Assembly (NCBI GenBank): GCA_904381335.1
Contig: CAJFIN010000011.1
Location: forward strand, 1 to 33,258
Reading direction: 5' to 3'
DNA: 33,258 nt
Source: Candidatus Neoanaerotignum galli
Lineage (GTDB): Bacteria > Bacillota > Clostridia > Lachnospirales > Anaerotignaceae
The position numbers and the translations under genes are program-made. Numbering within the stretch: the first letter of the stretch is position 1; the number at the start of each line of letters is the position of its first letter. This document shows, piece by piece, positions 24,854-31,977 of this stretch. Under the pieces are notes generated by a model. It had not been told where the DNA came from, searched no databases, and was given only the letters and a program-made list of their open reading frames with translations.

Positions 24854-24887
24854 ATGGGGATGCCATATACATGGGGATGCCATATAC
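24854..24887 (+). repeat. Tandem duplication of a 17-bp unit
   Basis: ATGGGGATGCCATATAC occurs twice head to tail (24854-24870 and 24871-24887), followed by the first two bases of a third copy. It lies inside the candidate RNA, just before the terminator stem. Confidence 0.95.
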
Positions 24888-24895
24888 ATATAACC

Positions 24896-24961
24896 AAAGG
24901 AGGTCTCAGCATTGTCTAGCAATGGATGGAAAAGAAAGGAAGGGACCTCCTTTTGTTTTTT
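24896..24961 (+). terminator. Intrinsic terminator with a large loop
   Basis: A perfect 10-bp stem, AAAGGAGGTC (24896-24905) and GACCTCCTTT (24944-24953), encloses a small CATTG/CAATG hairpin and is followed by TTGTTTTTTG. It ends the recN-rrf2 transcript or a separate small RNA. The 5' arm contains a perfect ribosome-site sequence, but no open frame follows it. Confidence 0.7.
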
Positions 24962-25244
24962 GTTCGCCAAGTTTTAATGAAGGGAAGGGGTTCATTTTCG
25001 GCCTCTTTTACAGTGCTAAAGTGTACCTTCGATACTCATTAAAAAAATGGATGAAGGAAGAGGAACGGGATATATATAGACAGAAGAATAGGCAGGAGGA
25101 TATAAAAACAAATATGGTAAGCGCATCTACCGACAGGAGAACCTGGATTTCGTATGGCATATCCTTTTGAGATGGACAGATGTGTGTAAAAAAGGAAAAC
25201 TTTGATAAATACCGGAAAACAATAGGTTTTTTTCACTTGTCCAG
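24962..25244. other. Gene-free interval before the hydrogenase promoter
   Basis: I see no coding region, tRNA or strong hairpin here. An open frame (24871-25170) crosses it but has no plausible start or protein-like composition. The sequence is AT-rich, with poly-A and poly-T runs near 25045 and 25226. Confidence 0.5.
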
Positions 25245-25273
25245 TTGACCAAATGCAGTCTATTTGCTAAAAT
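25245..25273 (+). promoter_or_regulatory. SigA-type promoter of the hydrogenase-like gene
   Basis: TTGACC (25245-25250), a 17-base spacer and TAAAAT (25268-25273), five of six matches in each box. Predicted start near 25280 gives a ~107-base leader. Confidence 0.8.
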
Positions 25274-25290
25274 AGTGTCATGGAAAGTAC

Positions 25291-25355
25291 TGCCGAAGGG
25301 TTTGCCCGCCGGCTTGCTTTTATGCGGAGGAGAATAGGCGGGCCAAAGACGGCCA
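25291..25355 (+). promoter_or_regulatory. Folded 5' leader of the hydrogenase-like gene
   Basis: TGCCG (25291-25295) can pair with CGGCCA (25350-25355, one bulged C). Inside it TTTGCCCGCC (25301-25310) pairs with GGCGGGCCAAA (25337-25347, one bulged C), leaving a 26-base apical region. No T-run follows, so control, if any, would be at translation or RNA stability. It matches no riboswitch I can identify. Confidence 0.4.
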
Positions 25356-25386
25356 CGTCAAAAAAACAAGATCGAGAGGGAAAAAA

Positions 25387-26928
25387 ATGAGAGGTATTGA
25401 AACAAGAATCCAGTATATCCGCCACCAGATCTTTACCGAAGTAGCCAGAATGGCTTACCAAGGGGAAATTCCCGTCAGCGAGCAGATTGAAAAACTGCCC
25501 TATAAGATTGTGCCCGGCGATGTGGCCAACTTCCGTACGGACGTCTTTTTGGAACGTGCCATTGCTGGGGAGCGGTATCGCTTGGCCATGGGCCTGCCTT
25601 GCCGCGGTGCTTCAGAGCAGGCGCCCATTTCAGAAGGCATTGAAGCGGCTGACCGCCCGGAAACGTATTATACGCCGCCACTGATCAATGTCATCAAGTT
25701 TGCCTGTAATGCATGTCCCGAAAAACGGGTCATTGTAACAGAAGGCTGTATGGGATGTTTGGCGCATCCCTGCGTAGAGGTCTGCCCCAAGGGCGCAGTG
25801 CATTTGGATCGAAAGATGGGGCGGTCCATTATTGACCAGGATAAGTGCGTAAAATGTGGCCGCTGTGCCACTGCTTGCAGCTACAATGCCATCATTATCC
25901 AGGAACGTCCCTGTGCTGCTGCCTGTGGGATGGATGCCATCCGTTCTGATGAACAGGGAAAGGCAGACATTGACTATGATAAATGTGTGTCTTGCGGCAT
26001 GTGTCTAGTTAATTGCCCCTTTGGCGCCATCTCTGACAAGTCTCAGATTTTCCAGGTGATCCGTGGTATCCAGACGGGTGAAAAGATCTATGCTGCTGTT
26101 GCTCCTGCCTTTGTGGGACAGTTTGGCCCGAAGGTAACGGCAGGCAAGCTTCGGGCTGCCTTTAAGCAGTTGGGTTTTGCCGATGTAATTGAAGTGGCCA
26201 TCGGTGCTGATCTCTGCGCTGTGCAGGAGGCAGAAGACTTTATGGATAATGTGCCGGAGAATCTGCCGTTTATGGCGACTAGCTGCTGTCCTGCTTGGGC
26301 TATGATGGCCAAGAAAGCCTTCCCTGACTATGCTCATTGCGTATCTATGGCATTGACGCCAATGACATTGACAGCTCGTTTGATTAAACATACCCGTCCT
26401 GGTGCAAAAGTGGTATTTATCGGACCTTGTGCTGCAAAGAAATTAGAGGCCATGGATGATAGTGTACGCAGTGAAGTGGATTTTGTACTGACCTTTGAAG
26501 AAATGGCGGGCATTTTTGCCGCACGGGATATCGATCTAAATCAAATTGAGGAATTGCCCGGCGGTGTAAATGATTCTTCTACGGATGGCCGTGCTTTTGC
26601 AGTGGCTGGCGGTGTAGCCCATGCGGTTGTGGACGTAATCAAAGAGAAATATCCAGAAAAAGAAATGAAGATTGCCTCTGCAGAAGGATTGAAGGATTGC
26701 CGGCGGTTGATGGCAATGGCAAAAGCGGGGAAATATCCTGGCTATTTGCTGGAAGGTATGGCCTGTCCAGGTGGATGTGTGGCTGGTGCGGGAACCATTC
26801 AGCCGATTCAAAAATCCCAGTCAGCGGTTAAGAGCTATGCGGCAAAAGCAAGCCATGTAACAGCAGATCAGACAGAATATGTGCAAGAACTGGAACACTT
26901 GGTGGATCAAGTAGAAGAAAAGGAATAA
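25387..26928 (+). CDS. Monomeric [FeFe]-hydrogenase-like protein (group B-type H-cluster motifs)
   Basis: This 513-residue iron-sulfur enzyme would interconvert protons and H2. The N-terminal ~95 residues match no domain I recognise. Cysteine-rich stretches follow: CNAC (107-110), CMGCLAHPCVEVC (121-133), CVKCGRCATAC (154-164), CAAAC (176-180) and CVSCGMCLVNC (200-210), enough for three or four [4Fe-4S] clusters. The H-cluster domain has all three signatures: TSCCPAW (298-304), GPCAAKK (346-352) and EGMACPGGC (456-464). Cluster ligands would be C301, C348, C460 and C464, with C300 as proton relay. The second motif reads IGPC instead of the MPC of the best-known enzymes, as in group B hydrogenases. 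GAGAGGG precedes the ATG. No maturase (HydEFG) is in the window. Confidence 0.9.
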   Translation: MRGIETRIQYIRHQIFTEVARMAYQGEIPVSEQIEKLPYKIVPGDVANFRTDVFLERAIAGERYRLAMGLPCRGASEQAPISEGIEAADRPETYYTPPLINVIKFACNACPEKRVIVTEGCMGCLAHPCVEVCPKGAVHLDRKMGRSIIDQDKCVKCGRCATACSYNAIIIQERPCAAACGMDAIRSDEQGKADIDYDKCVSCGMCLVNCPFGAISDKSQIFQVIRGIQTGEKIYAAVAPAFVGQFGPKVTAGKLRAAFKQLGFADVIEVAIGADLCAVQEAEDFMDNVPENLPFMATSCCPAWAMMAKKAFPDYAHCVSMALTPMTLTARLIKHTRPGAKVVFIGPCAAKKLEAMDDSVRSEVDFVLTFEEMAGIFAARDIDLNQIEELPGGVNDSSTDGRAFAVAGGVAHAVVDVIKEKYPEKEMKIASAEGLKDCRRLMAMAKAGKYPGYLLEGMACPGGCVAGAGTIQPIQKSQSAVKSYAAKASHVTADQTEYVQELEHLVDQVEEKE

Positions 26929-27718
26929 TGAATAAAGACGACCTGTTTTAAAGGTGGTTTGGCAGGTCGGTTGGGCCAATCCTGCATGGTTGCTCCCTGG
27001 AAACGGGGGGCAGCCATTTATTTTAGAGAGAAAGCCTTGATGTTTCAGGTCATGGCACAGTTTATTTTTGATTGGTTGACAGGGGCGATTACTTTTTTGA
27101 AGGGGCTTGGCGTTAATTTCTTTTCCCTGCGCCATGCAACCTCCAGTGAAACTGTGGAATTTCCCTGCCGTTTTGCCGGCACAAAGCAGCAGAGAATTTT
27201 TTTCCAGAACCAGGTTATCTTTTGGTGTGCTGTAAGAATCAAATGGATTTGATCAAACAATGATGCCATGAAGTAAGCAGGGTTTGATCTTAGGATAAGG
27301 GTAGGGAAAGGCGGCGTATGATGTTCCGAAAAAGAGAGTGGCTGGCACTAATGGATTGTCGCTAGAGGAGATGGAAAAACCGTATCCATCAGGTTTTCAT
27401 TTCTATGTTCATGAAAACTGCCCAGGATCATTTTTAAGTGTTAAAAATTGTATTTCAGAAGGAAAGCCCAGAAAACTTTGATGCCAGTGTATTGTGAAAA
27501 AAATAAAAGGAACATCTTGTCAAAAATCGGGGGCGTTAGATGAGGGTAACCACAAAATCTAGGCGCTGGCGGCCTTCTTTTCTCTTTTTATTGTAATTCC
27601 TACTATTTTAATATTACAAAATTATTACAAAAAAAAGAGGGTTTTCATTGTTTTTCCATGGTATTTTTGTGTAATGTCACAAAAATGAAGGGAAATATAC
27701 GGGAAATTGAATTTTGGG
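26929..27718. other. Long gene-poor interval after the hydrogenase gene
   Basis: No supported gene lies in this ~790-base stretch. A 7-bp stem CGACCTG/CAGGTCG (26939-26945, 26963-26969) just after the hydrogenase stop lacks a T-run and could be a weak 3' structure. GATCAAAC (27251-27258) and GTTTGATC (27282-27289) form a perfect 8-bp inverted repeat; GTTTTCAT (27393-27400) and ATGAAAAC (27411-27418) form another. A 36-residue frame (27371-27481) has no properly spaced ribosome site. The last 130 bases are very AT-rich and carry repeated ATTACAA/TTGTAAT words ahead of the next promoter. Confidence 0.55.
27663..27686. promoter_or_regulatory. Perfect 9-bp dyad upstream of the NlpC/P60 promoter
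   Basis: ATTTTTGTG (27663-27671) and CACAAAAAT (27678-27686) are exact inverted copies around TAATGT. It ends 32 bases before the -35 box, a position suited to an activator or upstream repressor site. The core TTGTG-N6-CACAA resembles CRP/FNR- and Rex-type sites but with a shorter spacer. Confidence 0.5.
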
Positions 27719-27747
27719 TTGACATGAAAAAGCAACCAAAGTATAAT
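27719..27747 (+). promoter_or_regulatory. Full-consensus SigA promoter of the NlpC/P60 gene
   Basis: TTGACA (27719-27724), a 17-base spacer and TATAAT (27742-27747): both boxes match the consensus exactly. Confidence 0.93.
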
Positions 27748-27751
27748 TTTA

Positions 27752-27773
27752 TTGTAATAAATTTGTAATAAAT
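27752..27773 (+). repeat. Tandem 11-bp repeat in the NlpC/P60 leader
   Basis: TTGTAATAAAT is present twice head to tail (27752-27762, 27763-27773), at the expected transcription start and just before the GGAGG ribosome site. Confidence 0.9.
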
Positions 27774-27787
27774 GAACGGAGGATACA

Positions 27788-28903
27788 ATGTATTTACAAA
27801 GGATGGTTTCCGTTTTATGTATTGCAGCAACGGTGTCGGGTTTTGGAGCAGAAGCTGCCTTGGCTGCTTCTAAGGGTATTGTCACAGGCAGCGGTGTAAA
27901 CCTGAGAGATGCGGCAGGCACAAGCGGTACAGTGATTGGAGCTGCAGATGAAGGACAGGAAGTGGAAATTCTTTCTTCTTCCAATGGCTGGTATCAAGTT
28001 GATATCGAAGGCTTAGGTACGGCCTATATTTCATCTGATTATGTGCAGGTAGCTGGCCAGGTAGGTACCGTGACAGGTTCAAATGTCAATGTCAGATCTG
28101 GTGCCGATACTGGCTCTTCTGTGGTGGGTACGGTGAATCAGGGCGATACCGTCACCATTACGAGTGAGTCTGGAGATTGGTATTGCATTCGCCGCCTCAA
28201 CGGAGATACGGCATATGTGAGCAAACAGTATGTTTCCTGTGAAAATCCTTCTGTTACCACAGCATCAGCTTTTTCCCAGGTACAAAATACATACGCGATG
28301 GTGACAAGCCCCACAGGGCTTCATCTGCGCAGCAGCGCTTCTACTTCTTCCAATTCCAAAGGTGTTTTGGAATATAATGAAGTGATGAACGTATTAGAAA
28401 GTAATGGAAGTTGGCTGAAAGTAAAGACGGTTGATGGCGTAGAAGGGTATGTCAGTGCCGAATTTGTGGTAACTAGAAATGGAGAAATGCCTTCCCGCAG
28501 TTCCTCTGGCTCAGCCAAAGGGGAACAAATTGTGGCCTATGCAGAACAGTTTATTGGCACACCGTATTCTTGGGCAGGGACTAGCTTGACTAGTGGTGTG
28601 GATTGCAGCGGTTTTGTTTATTCTGTGATGAAAGAATTTGGAATTAGCCTTAACCGCAGTTCTTCCTCTATGGCGTCCAATGGCGTAGCTGTGGATCGCA
28701 GTCAGCTGCAGCCGGGGGATTTGGTGTTCTTTGATACCACCAATGCCACGAACCAAGGCTATATTTCTCATGTGGGCATTTATATGGGTAACGGAAAGAT
28801 TATCCATTCTTCCTCTGGATCAGCATGGGGGGTAACCATTAATTCCTTGTCAGAACCTTACTATGATATGCGATATGTGACGGCACGGCGAGTGATCCGT
28901 TAA
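27788..28903 (+). CDS. Secreted NlpC/P60 peptidoglycan endopeptidase with three SH3b domains
   Basis: This 371-residue exported protein is predicted to cut peptide stems in the cell wall. A signal peptide spans ~1-27 (Ala-rich end AEAALAAS). Three bacterial SH3 domains follow (~29-88, ~92-149, ~168-229), each with the VNLR/VNVR/LHLR core and a GWYQV/DWYCI/SWLKV strand; these bind peptidoglycan. A Ser-rich linker leads to the NlpC/P60 domain (~243-371) with a complete catalytic set: C273 in DCSGFVY, H328 in SHVGIY and H340 in IIHSSS. It has a consensus promoter, a GGAGG site and its own terminator, so it is a strongly expressed single gene, probably for wall turnover or cell separation. Confidence 0.95.
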   Translation: MYLQRMVSVLCIAATVSGFGAEAALAASKGIVTGSGVNLRDAAGTSGTVIGAADEGQEVEILSSSNGWYQVDIEGLGTAYISSDYVQVAGQVGTVTGSNVNVRSGADTGSSVVGTVNQGDTVTITSESGDWYCIRRLNGDTAYVSKQYVSCENPSVTTASAFSQVQNTYAMVTSPTGLHLRSSASTSSNSKGVLEYNEVMNVLESNGSWLKVKTVDGVEGYVSAEFVVTRNGEMPSRSSSGSAKGEQIVAYAEQFIGTPYSWAGTSLTSGVDCSGFVYSVMKEFGISLNRSSSSMASNGVAVDRSQLQPGDLVFFDTTNATNQGYISHVGIYMGNGKIIHSSSGSAWGVTINSLSEPYYDMRYVTARRVIR

Positions 28904-28904
28904 C

Positions 28905-28938
28905 AAAAAACACAGGACAATTTGTCCTGTGTTTTTTT
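28905..28938. terminator. Bidirectional terminator after the NlpC/P60 gene
   Basis: CACAGGACA (28911-28919) pairs with TGTCCTGTG (28923-28931); the A-run before and the T-run after make it active in both directions. It lies between convergent genes. Confidence 0.92.
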
Positions 28939-28994
28939 GTGTGCGAAATCGTTGCTAAACCATGACGATACCTATCAAAAGAGGACGCATCAGA

Positions 28995-29696
28995 CTACTG
29001 CGAAATGGAAGGAATAGAAAGTGAGCCCTCTTTTGCCCAATGGAAGTTTTCCTTTCCCGCGCCAGCTTCAAAAAAGTATTTCCCAATCCCCAGATCTACT
29101 GCAGAAAAGGGGCCGCGGCGGCAGCGTAAGAGCACTTCATCCTCTCGGCCATAGAGCTCGAAAGCCTGACGGTTTAATGCCGTAGGCGCTAAGAGCAGCG
29201 CATCTGTGCCGGAGGAAAACCAATCAGGTGTGACACCATCATAGTGGGCAATTTGATCGGATGGTTTTGAGATATGTGGTTCACCTTGAGTTTGTCCATA
29301 ACCAACGGCAATAATTCCGATCAACGCATCTCCAGGCGCAAGAGGGGATGCCTTTTTCACCATCGACCGGGAAAAGGTGGCGCCAATCCACCAGGTATTT
29401 AGACCCAAGGTTTGTGCCAACAGCATCAATGAAGCACTGGCATAGCCGATTTGTTCTGCCAGAGCAGGTGATTTTGGTCCGGATAGAACAAAATAATTTT
29501 TGACTCCCTTGGTGAAGGCAGAACTCAATGCTCCAAAGGGTGCCGGGGCATCGGTTACCAGTGTCATGCTCAGATGAAACGTATGGTTTAAGCGCTCCAT
29601 TTGATCTATCAGTGTGGTTTTTTCGTGGGGAGGCAAAGGTGCCTCTGTATATCGCCGAACCGTATGGCGGGCCAGCATGGCGCTCCAAAGATCCAT
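28995..29696 (-). CDS. Nitroreductase-family protein (putative TM1586-type)
   Basis: This 233-residue protein resembles FMN-dependent nitroreductases, probably the putative TM-nitroreductase subgroup in which two half-domains are fused in one chain. Supporting stretches are RHTVRRYTEAPL near the N-terminus (the FMN-phosphate-binding Arg pattern), GYASASLMLLAQTLGLNTWWIG in the middle, IIAVGYGQTQ and the C-terminal VDLGIGKYFFEAGAG. The start at 29696 is set by AAGGAGGT just upstream; the frame extension to 29735 is rejected. It lies 45 bases after the topoisomerase A-subunit stop and may be read from that transcript. The substrate is unknown. Confidence 0.82.
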   Translation of the reverse strand: MDLWSAMLARHTVRRYTEAPLPPHEKTTLIDQMERLNHTFHLSMTLVTDAPAPFGALSSAFTKGVKNYFVLSGPKSPALAEQIGYASASLMLLAQTLGLNTWWIGATFSRSMVKKASPLAPGDALIGIIAVGYGQTQGEPHISKPSDQIAHYDGVTPDWFSSGTDALLLAPTALNRQAFELYGREDEVLLRCRRGPFSAVDLGIGKYFFEAGAGKENFHWAKEGSLSIPSISQ

Positions 29697-29741
29697 GAAA
29701 GTACCTCCTTTTTCTGGGGTTGTATCCGTTGTCACAGAAGG

Positions 29742-31952
29742 TTACGATTCCAAAAGCGGGAACAGAATTTCTTGGTGCTCTTCTTGAAGGAAGTGGCCAG
29801 TGGTAGGCAACTTCGTAGTGCGGAAATATTGCCGTATGTTTTCTGGCAGTTGCTCTACGGGCAATACAGCGGTAACGGCGCTATTTTTCTTTAACGTATA
29901 AACTTGGATACCGCCGGCTGTTTTTGTTGCCGACAAAGGAAGCAGAGTGGTGGAGAATAGACAGGCCTTATCCCGATCCCGTAATACTAAAAATTCTTTT
30001 TCCTGCGCTAAATCATATAAAGCCAATAAAGGGCTTTTGTCGCTGTAAGCATTTTTTAATTTCTTTCGATTTGTTTTGGTCTGATAGGCAGACAAAGGCA
30101 CTTTTGCCGCTTTTCCGTTGACAAAAAAGAAAAGAAGATTGCCTTGGTATGTTGTCGTGGCCACAACGTAAAGCAGTTTTTCTCCATCTTCCAGGCCCAA
30201 AAGGTTTGGCAGATATTCGCCCAGACTTTGTGGTTTTCCATCAGGGAGCTGACTGGTCTTGAGCTTATAGACCGTTTGGCGGTCGGAGAAAAAGAGCAAA
30301 TCAGCCGCATTGGTGGTTTCTAACTGTTGTAAGATGCGGTCTTCTTCTTTTAGTTTTTGCTCTCCCTGTGTCCGTGAGGTAACAGGGATTTTTTTGCAGT
30401 AGCCTTCTTCTGTCAACAGGATCCATACGGGATAGTCTTCTACCCAATCTTCCACAGGCAATGCCTGTATGTTTTCGATTGGCAAGATGCCAGTGCGCCG
30501 TTCTTGACCGTATTTTTTTGCCACTTCCCGCAGTTGACGGCAAATGAGATTTTTCAGTTTACGCTCGCTTTTCAGTGTTTCTTGTAAACGCTGCACCTCT
30601 TCTGCTAGGGCAGTTTTTTCCTTTGTTCGGTTTAAAATATACTCCCGGTTGATGTTTCGCAGACGGATTTCGGCAATATATTCCGCCTGATCTTTATCCA
30701 GGGAAAAAGCCGCCATCAGATTGGGCACCACTTGGCTTTCCTTTTCCGTTTGGCGAATGATGGCAATGACCCGGTCGATATCCAATAAAATGGCCTCCAA
30801 GCCTTCCAGCAAATGGAGTTTTTGACTTTTCTTTGATACATCAAAGGAAATTTGCCGCCGCAGGGAATCCAGTCGAAAGTCCAGCCAAGCCGATAGGATG
30901 CCTTTAATGCCCAGCGTTTTTGGCACGCCGCCGATCAACAGGTTAAAGTTACAATTAAAGGAATCCTGAAGGGGCGTCATTTGATATAGTTTTTCCATCA
31001 ATAGATCCGGCTGAGTGTTTTTCCGAATATCAATGGCTAGTTTAAAGCCATTGCGGTCGATCTCATCCCGCACATCGGTAATTTCTCGCAATTTTCCTGC
31101 TTTGGCTAAAGAGATGATCTTATTAACAATGACTTCCACCGTAGTGGTATAAGGAATTTCGGTGATTTCAATGCAGTGGTTCTTTTCATCAAAATGATAT
31201 CTGGCCCGCAGCTTAAAACTGCCTCGGCCGGTGCGGTAAATTTCCTCCATTTCTTTTGGATCATATAACAGCAAGGCGCCTGTGGGCAGATCTGGTGCCT
31301 TTAAGATTGGCAGCAAAGATACGTTGGGGTCTTGAATCAAAGCAATGGTGGCCTCACAGATTTCCCGCAGATTAAAAGAGCAAAAAGAGCTGGCCATGCC
31401 TACAGCAATGCCCTGGTTTGGATTAACGAGGATATGAGGAAAAGAGGTGGGCAGTAAAAGAGGCTCTTTTGCTGTAGCGTCAAAATTATCTACAAAGTCT
31501 ACTGCGTCCTGGTCGATACCGGAGAAAAATTCAGCACAAATGGGGTTTAGTTTTACTTCAGTATATCGGGGAGCAGCATAAGCCATGTCCCGGGAATACT
31601 GCTTGCCAAAGTTCCCTTTACTATCCACCAGTGGGTGGAGCAGGGCGCCATTTCCCTCCGTCAGACGGACTAAGGTTTCATAAATAGCGGCGTCACCATG
31701 GGGGTTTAAGGTCATTGTCTGACCAACCACTTTAGAGCTTTTGGCTCTAGCGCCCGTCATAAGACCCATTTGATACATGGTATAAAGCAGTTTTCGATGA
31801 GAAGGCTTTAGGCCATCAATCTCCGGAATGGCCCGGGAAACGATAACGCTCATGGCGTAGGGCATGTAGTTTTCTTCCAATGTGCTGGTGATCTGCTGCG
31901 GTGAAATCTGCTCCTTTTGGGGTGGGGTTGGGGGTTGTTTCTTTTTTGCCAT
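29742..31952 (-). CDS. parC: Type IIA DNA topoisomerase, A subunit (topoisomerase IV ParC-like)
   Basis: This 736-residue protein is the DNA-breaking and rejoining subunit of a type IIA topoisomerase. The N-terminal domain has the conserved opening (YMPYAMSVIVSRAIPEIDGLKPSHRKLLYTM) and the active-site tyrosine Y130 in AAPRYTEVKL. A long helical region (~400-470) is the coiled coil of the DNA gate. The C-terminal third is shorter than in gyrase and I see no GyrA box (QRRGGKG), which argues for a decatenating topoisomerase IV-like enzyme. AAAGGAG precedes the ATG. It follows the B subunit by 25 bases. Sequence alone does not exclude an unusual second gyrase. Confidence 0.88.
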   Translation of the reverse strand: MAKKKQPPTPPQKEQISPQQITSTLEENYMPYAMSVIVSRAIPEIDGLKPSHRKLLYTMYQMGLMTGARAKSSKVVGQTMTLNPHGDAAIYETLVRLTEGNGALLHPLVDSKGNFGKQYSRDMAYAAPRYTEVKLNPICAEFFSGIDQDAVDFVDNFDATAKEPLLLPTSFPHILVNPNQGIAVGMASSFCSFNLREICEATIALIQDPNVSLLPILKAPDLPTGALLLYDPKEMEEIYRTGRGSFKLRARYHFDEKNHCIEITEIPYTTTVEVIVNKIISLAKAGKLREITDVRDEIDRNGFKLAIDIRKNTQPDLLMEKLYQMTPLQDSFNCNFNLLIGGVPKTLGIKGILSAWLDFRLDSLRRQISFDVSKKSQKLHLLEGLEAILLDIDRVIAIIRQTEKESQVVPNLMAAFSLDKDQAEYIAEIRLRNINREYILNRTKEKTALAEEVQRLQETLKSERKLKNLICRQLREVAKKYGQERRTGILPIENIQALPVEDWVEDYPVWILLTEEGYCKKIPVTSRTQGEQKLKEEDRILQQLETTNAADLLFFSDRQTVYKLKTSQLPDGKPQSLGEYLPNLLGLEDGEKLLYVVATTTYQGNLLFFFVNGKAAKVPLSAYQTKTNRKKLKNAYSDKSPLLALYDLAQEKEFLVLRDRDKACLFSTTLLPLSATKTAGGIQVYTLKKNSAVTAVLPVEQLPENIRQYFRTTKLPTTGHFLQEEHQEILFPLLES

Positions 31953-31977
31953 ACGGTTTCTCCTTTAATTCTGCCGC

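Larger units (their letters stand above)
24735..24961 (+). ncRNA. Candidate structured non-coding RNA or long 3' leader/trailer
   Basis: The stretch after the Rrf2 gene has no credible coding frame but many complementary segments. CCGA (24735-24738) pairs with TCGG (24756-24759) around GACC (24739-24742)/GGTC (24750-24753). GAGATAC (24771-24777) pairs with GTATCTC (24809-24815), TTGTC (24834-24838) with GACAA (24850-24854), CATTG (24910-24914) with CAATG (24920-24924). A 10-bp terminator stem ends it. I could not find a clear promoter, so it may be a trailer of the recN-rrf2 transcript. It matches no RNA class I can name with confidence. Confidence 0.35.

Noticed and set aside
24854..24887. 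CRISPR-like repeats
   Set aside because: Only two contiguous copies of a 17-bp unit with no spacers and no cas genes.
24896..24961. T-box terminator/antiterminator
   Set aside because: The stem is terminator-like but the T-box sequence and specifier stem are missing, and no amino-acid gene follows.
26959..27252. 97-residue frame after the hydrogenase gene
   Set aside because: No ribosome site, no recognisable domain, and an equally long frame exists on the opposite strand, as expected by chance.
27371..27481. 36-residue frame as a small-protein gene
   Set aside because: The purine-rich sequence directly abuts the ATG with no spacing, no family match is known to me, and length is within chance for a 790-base spacer. 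Mentioned only as part of the gap.
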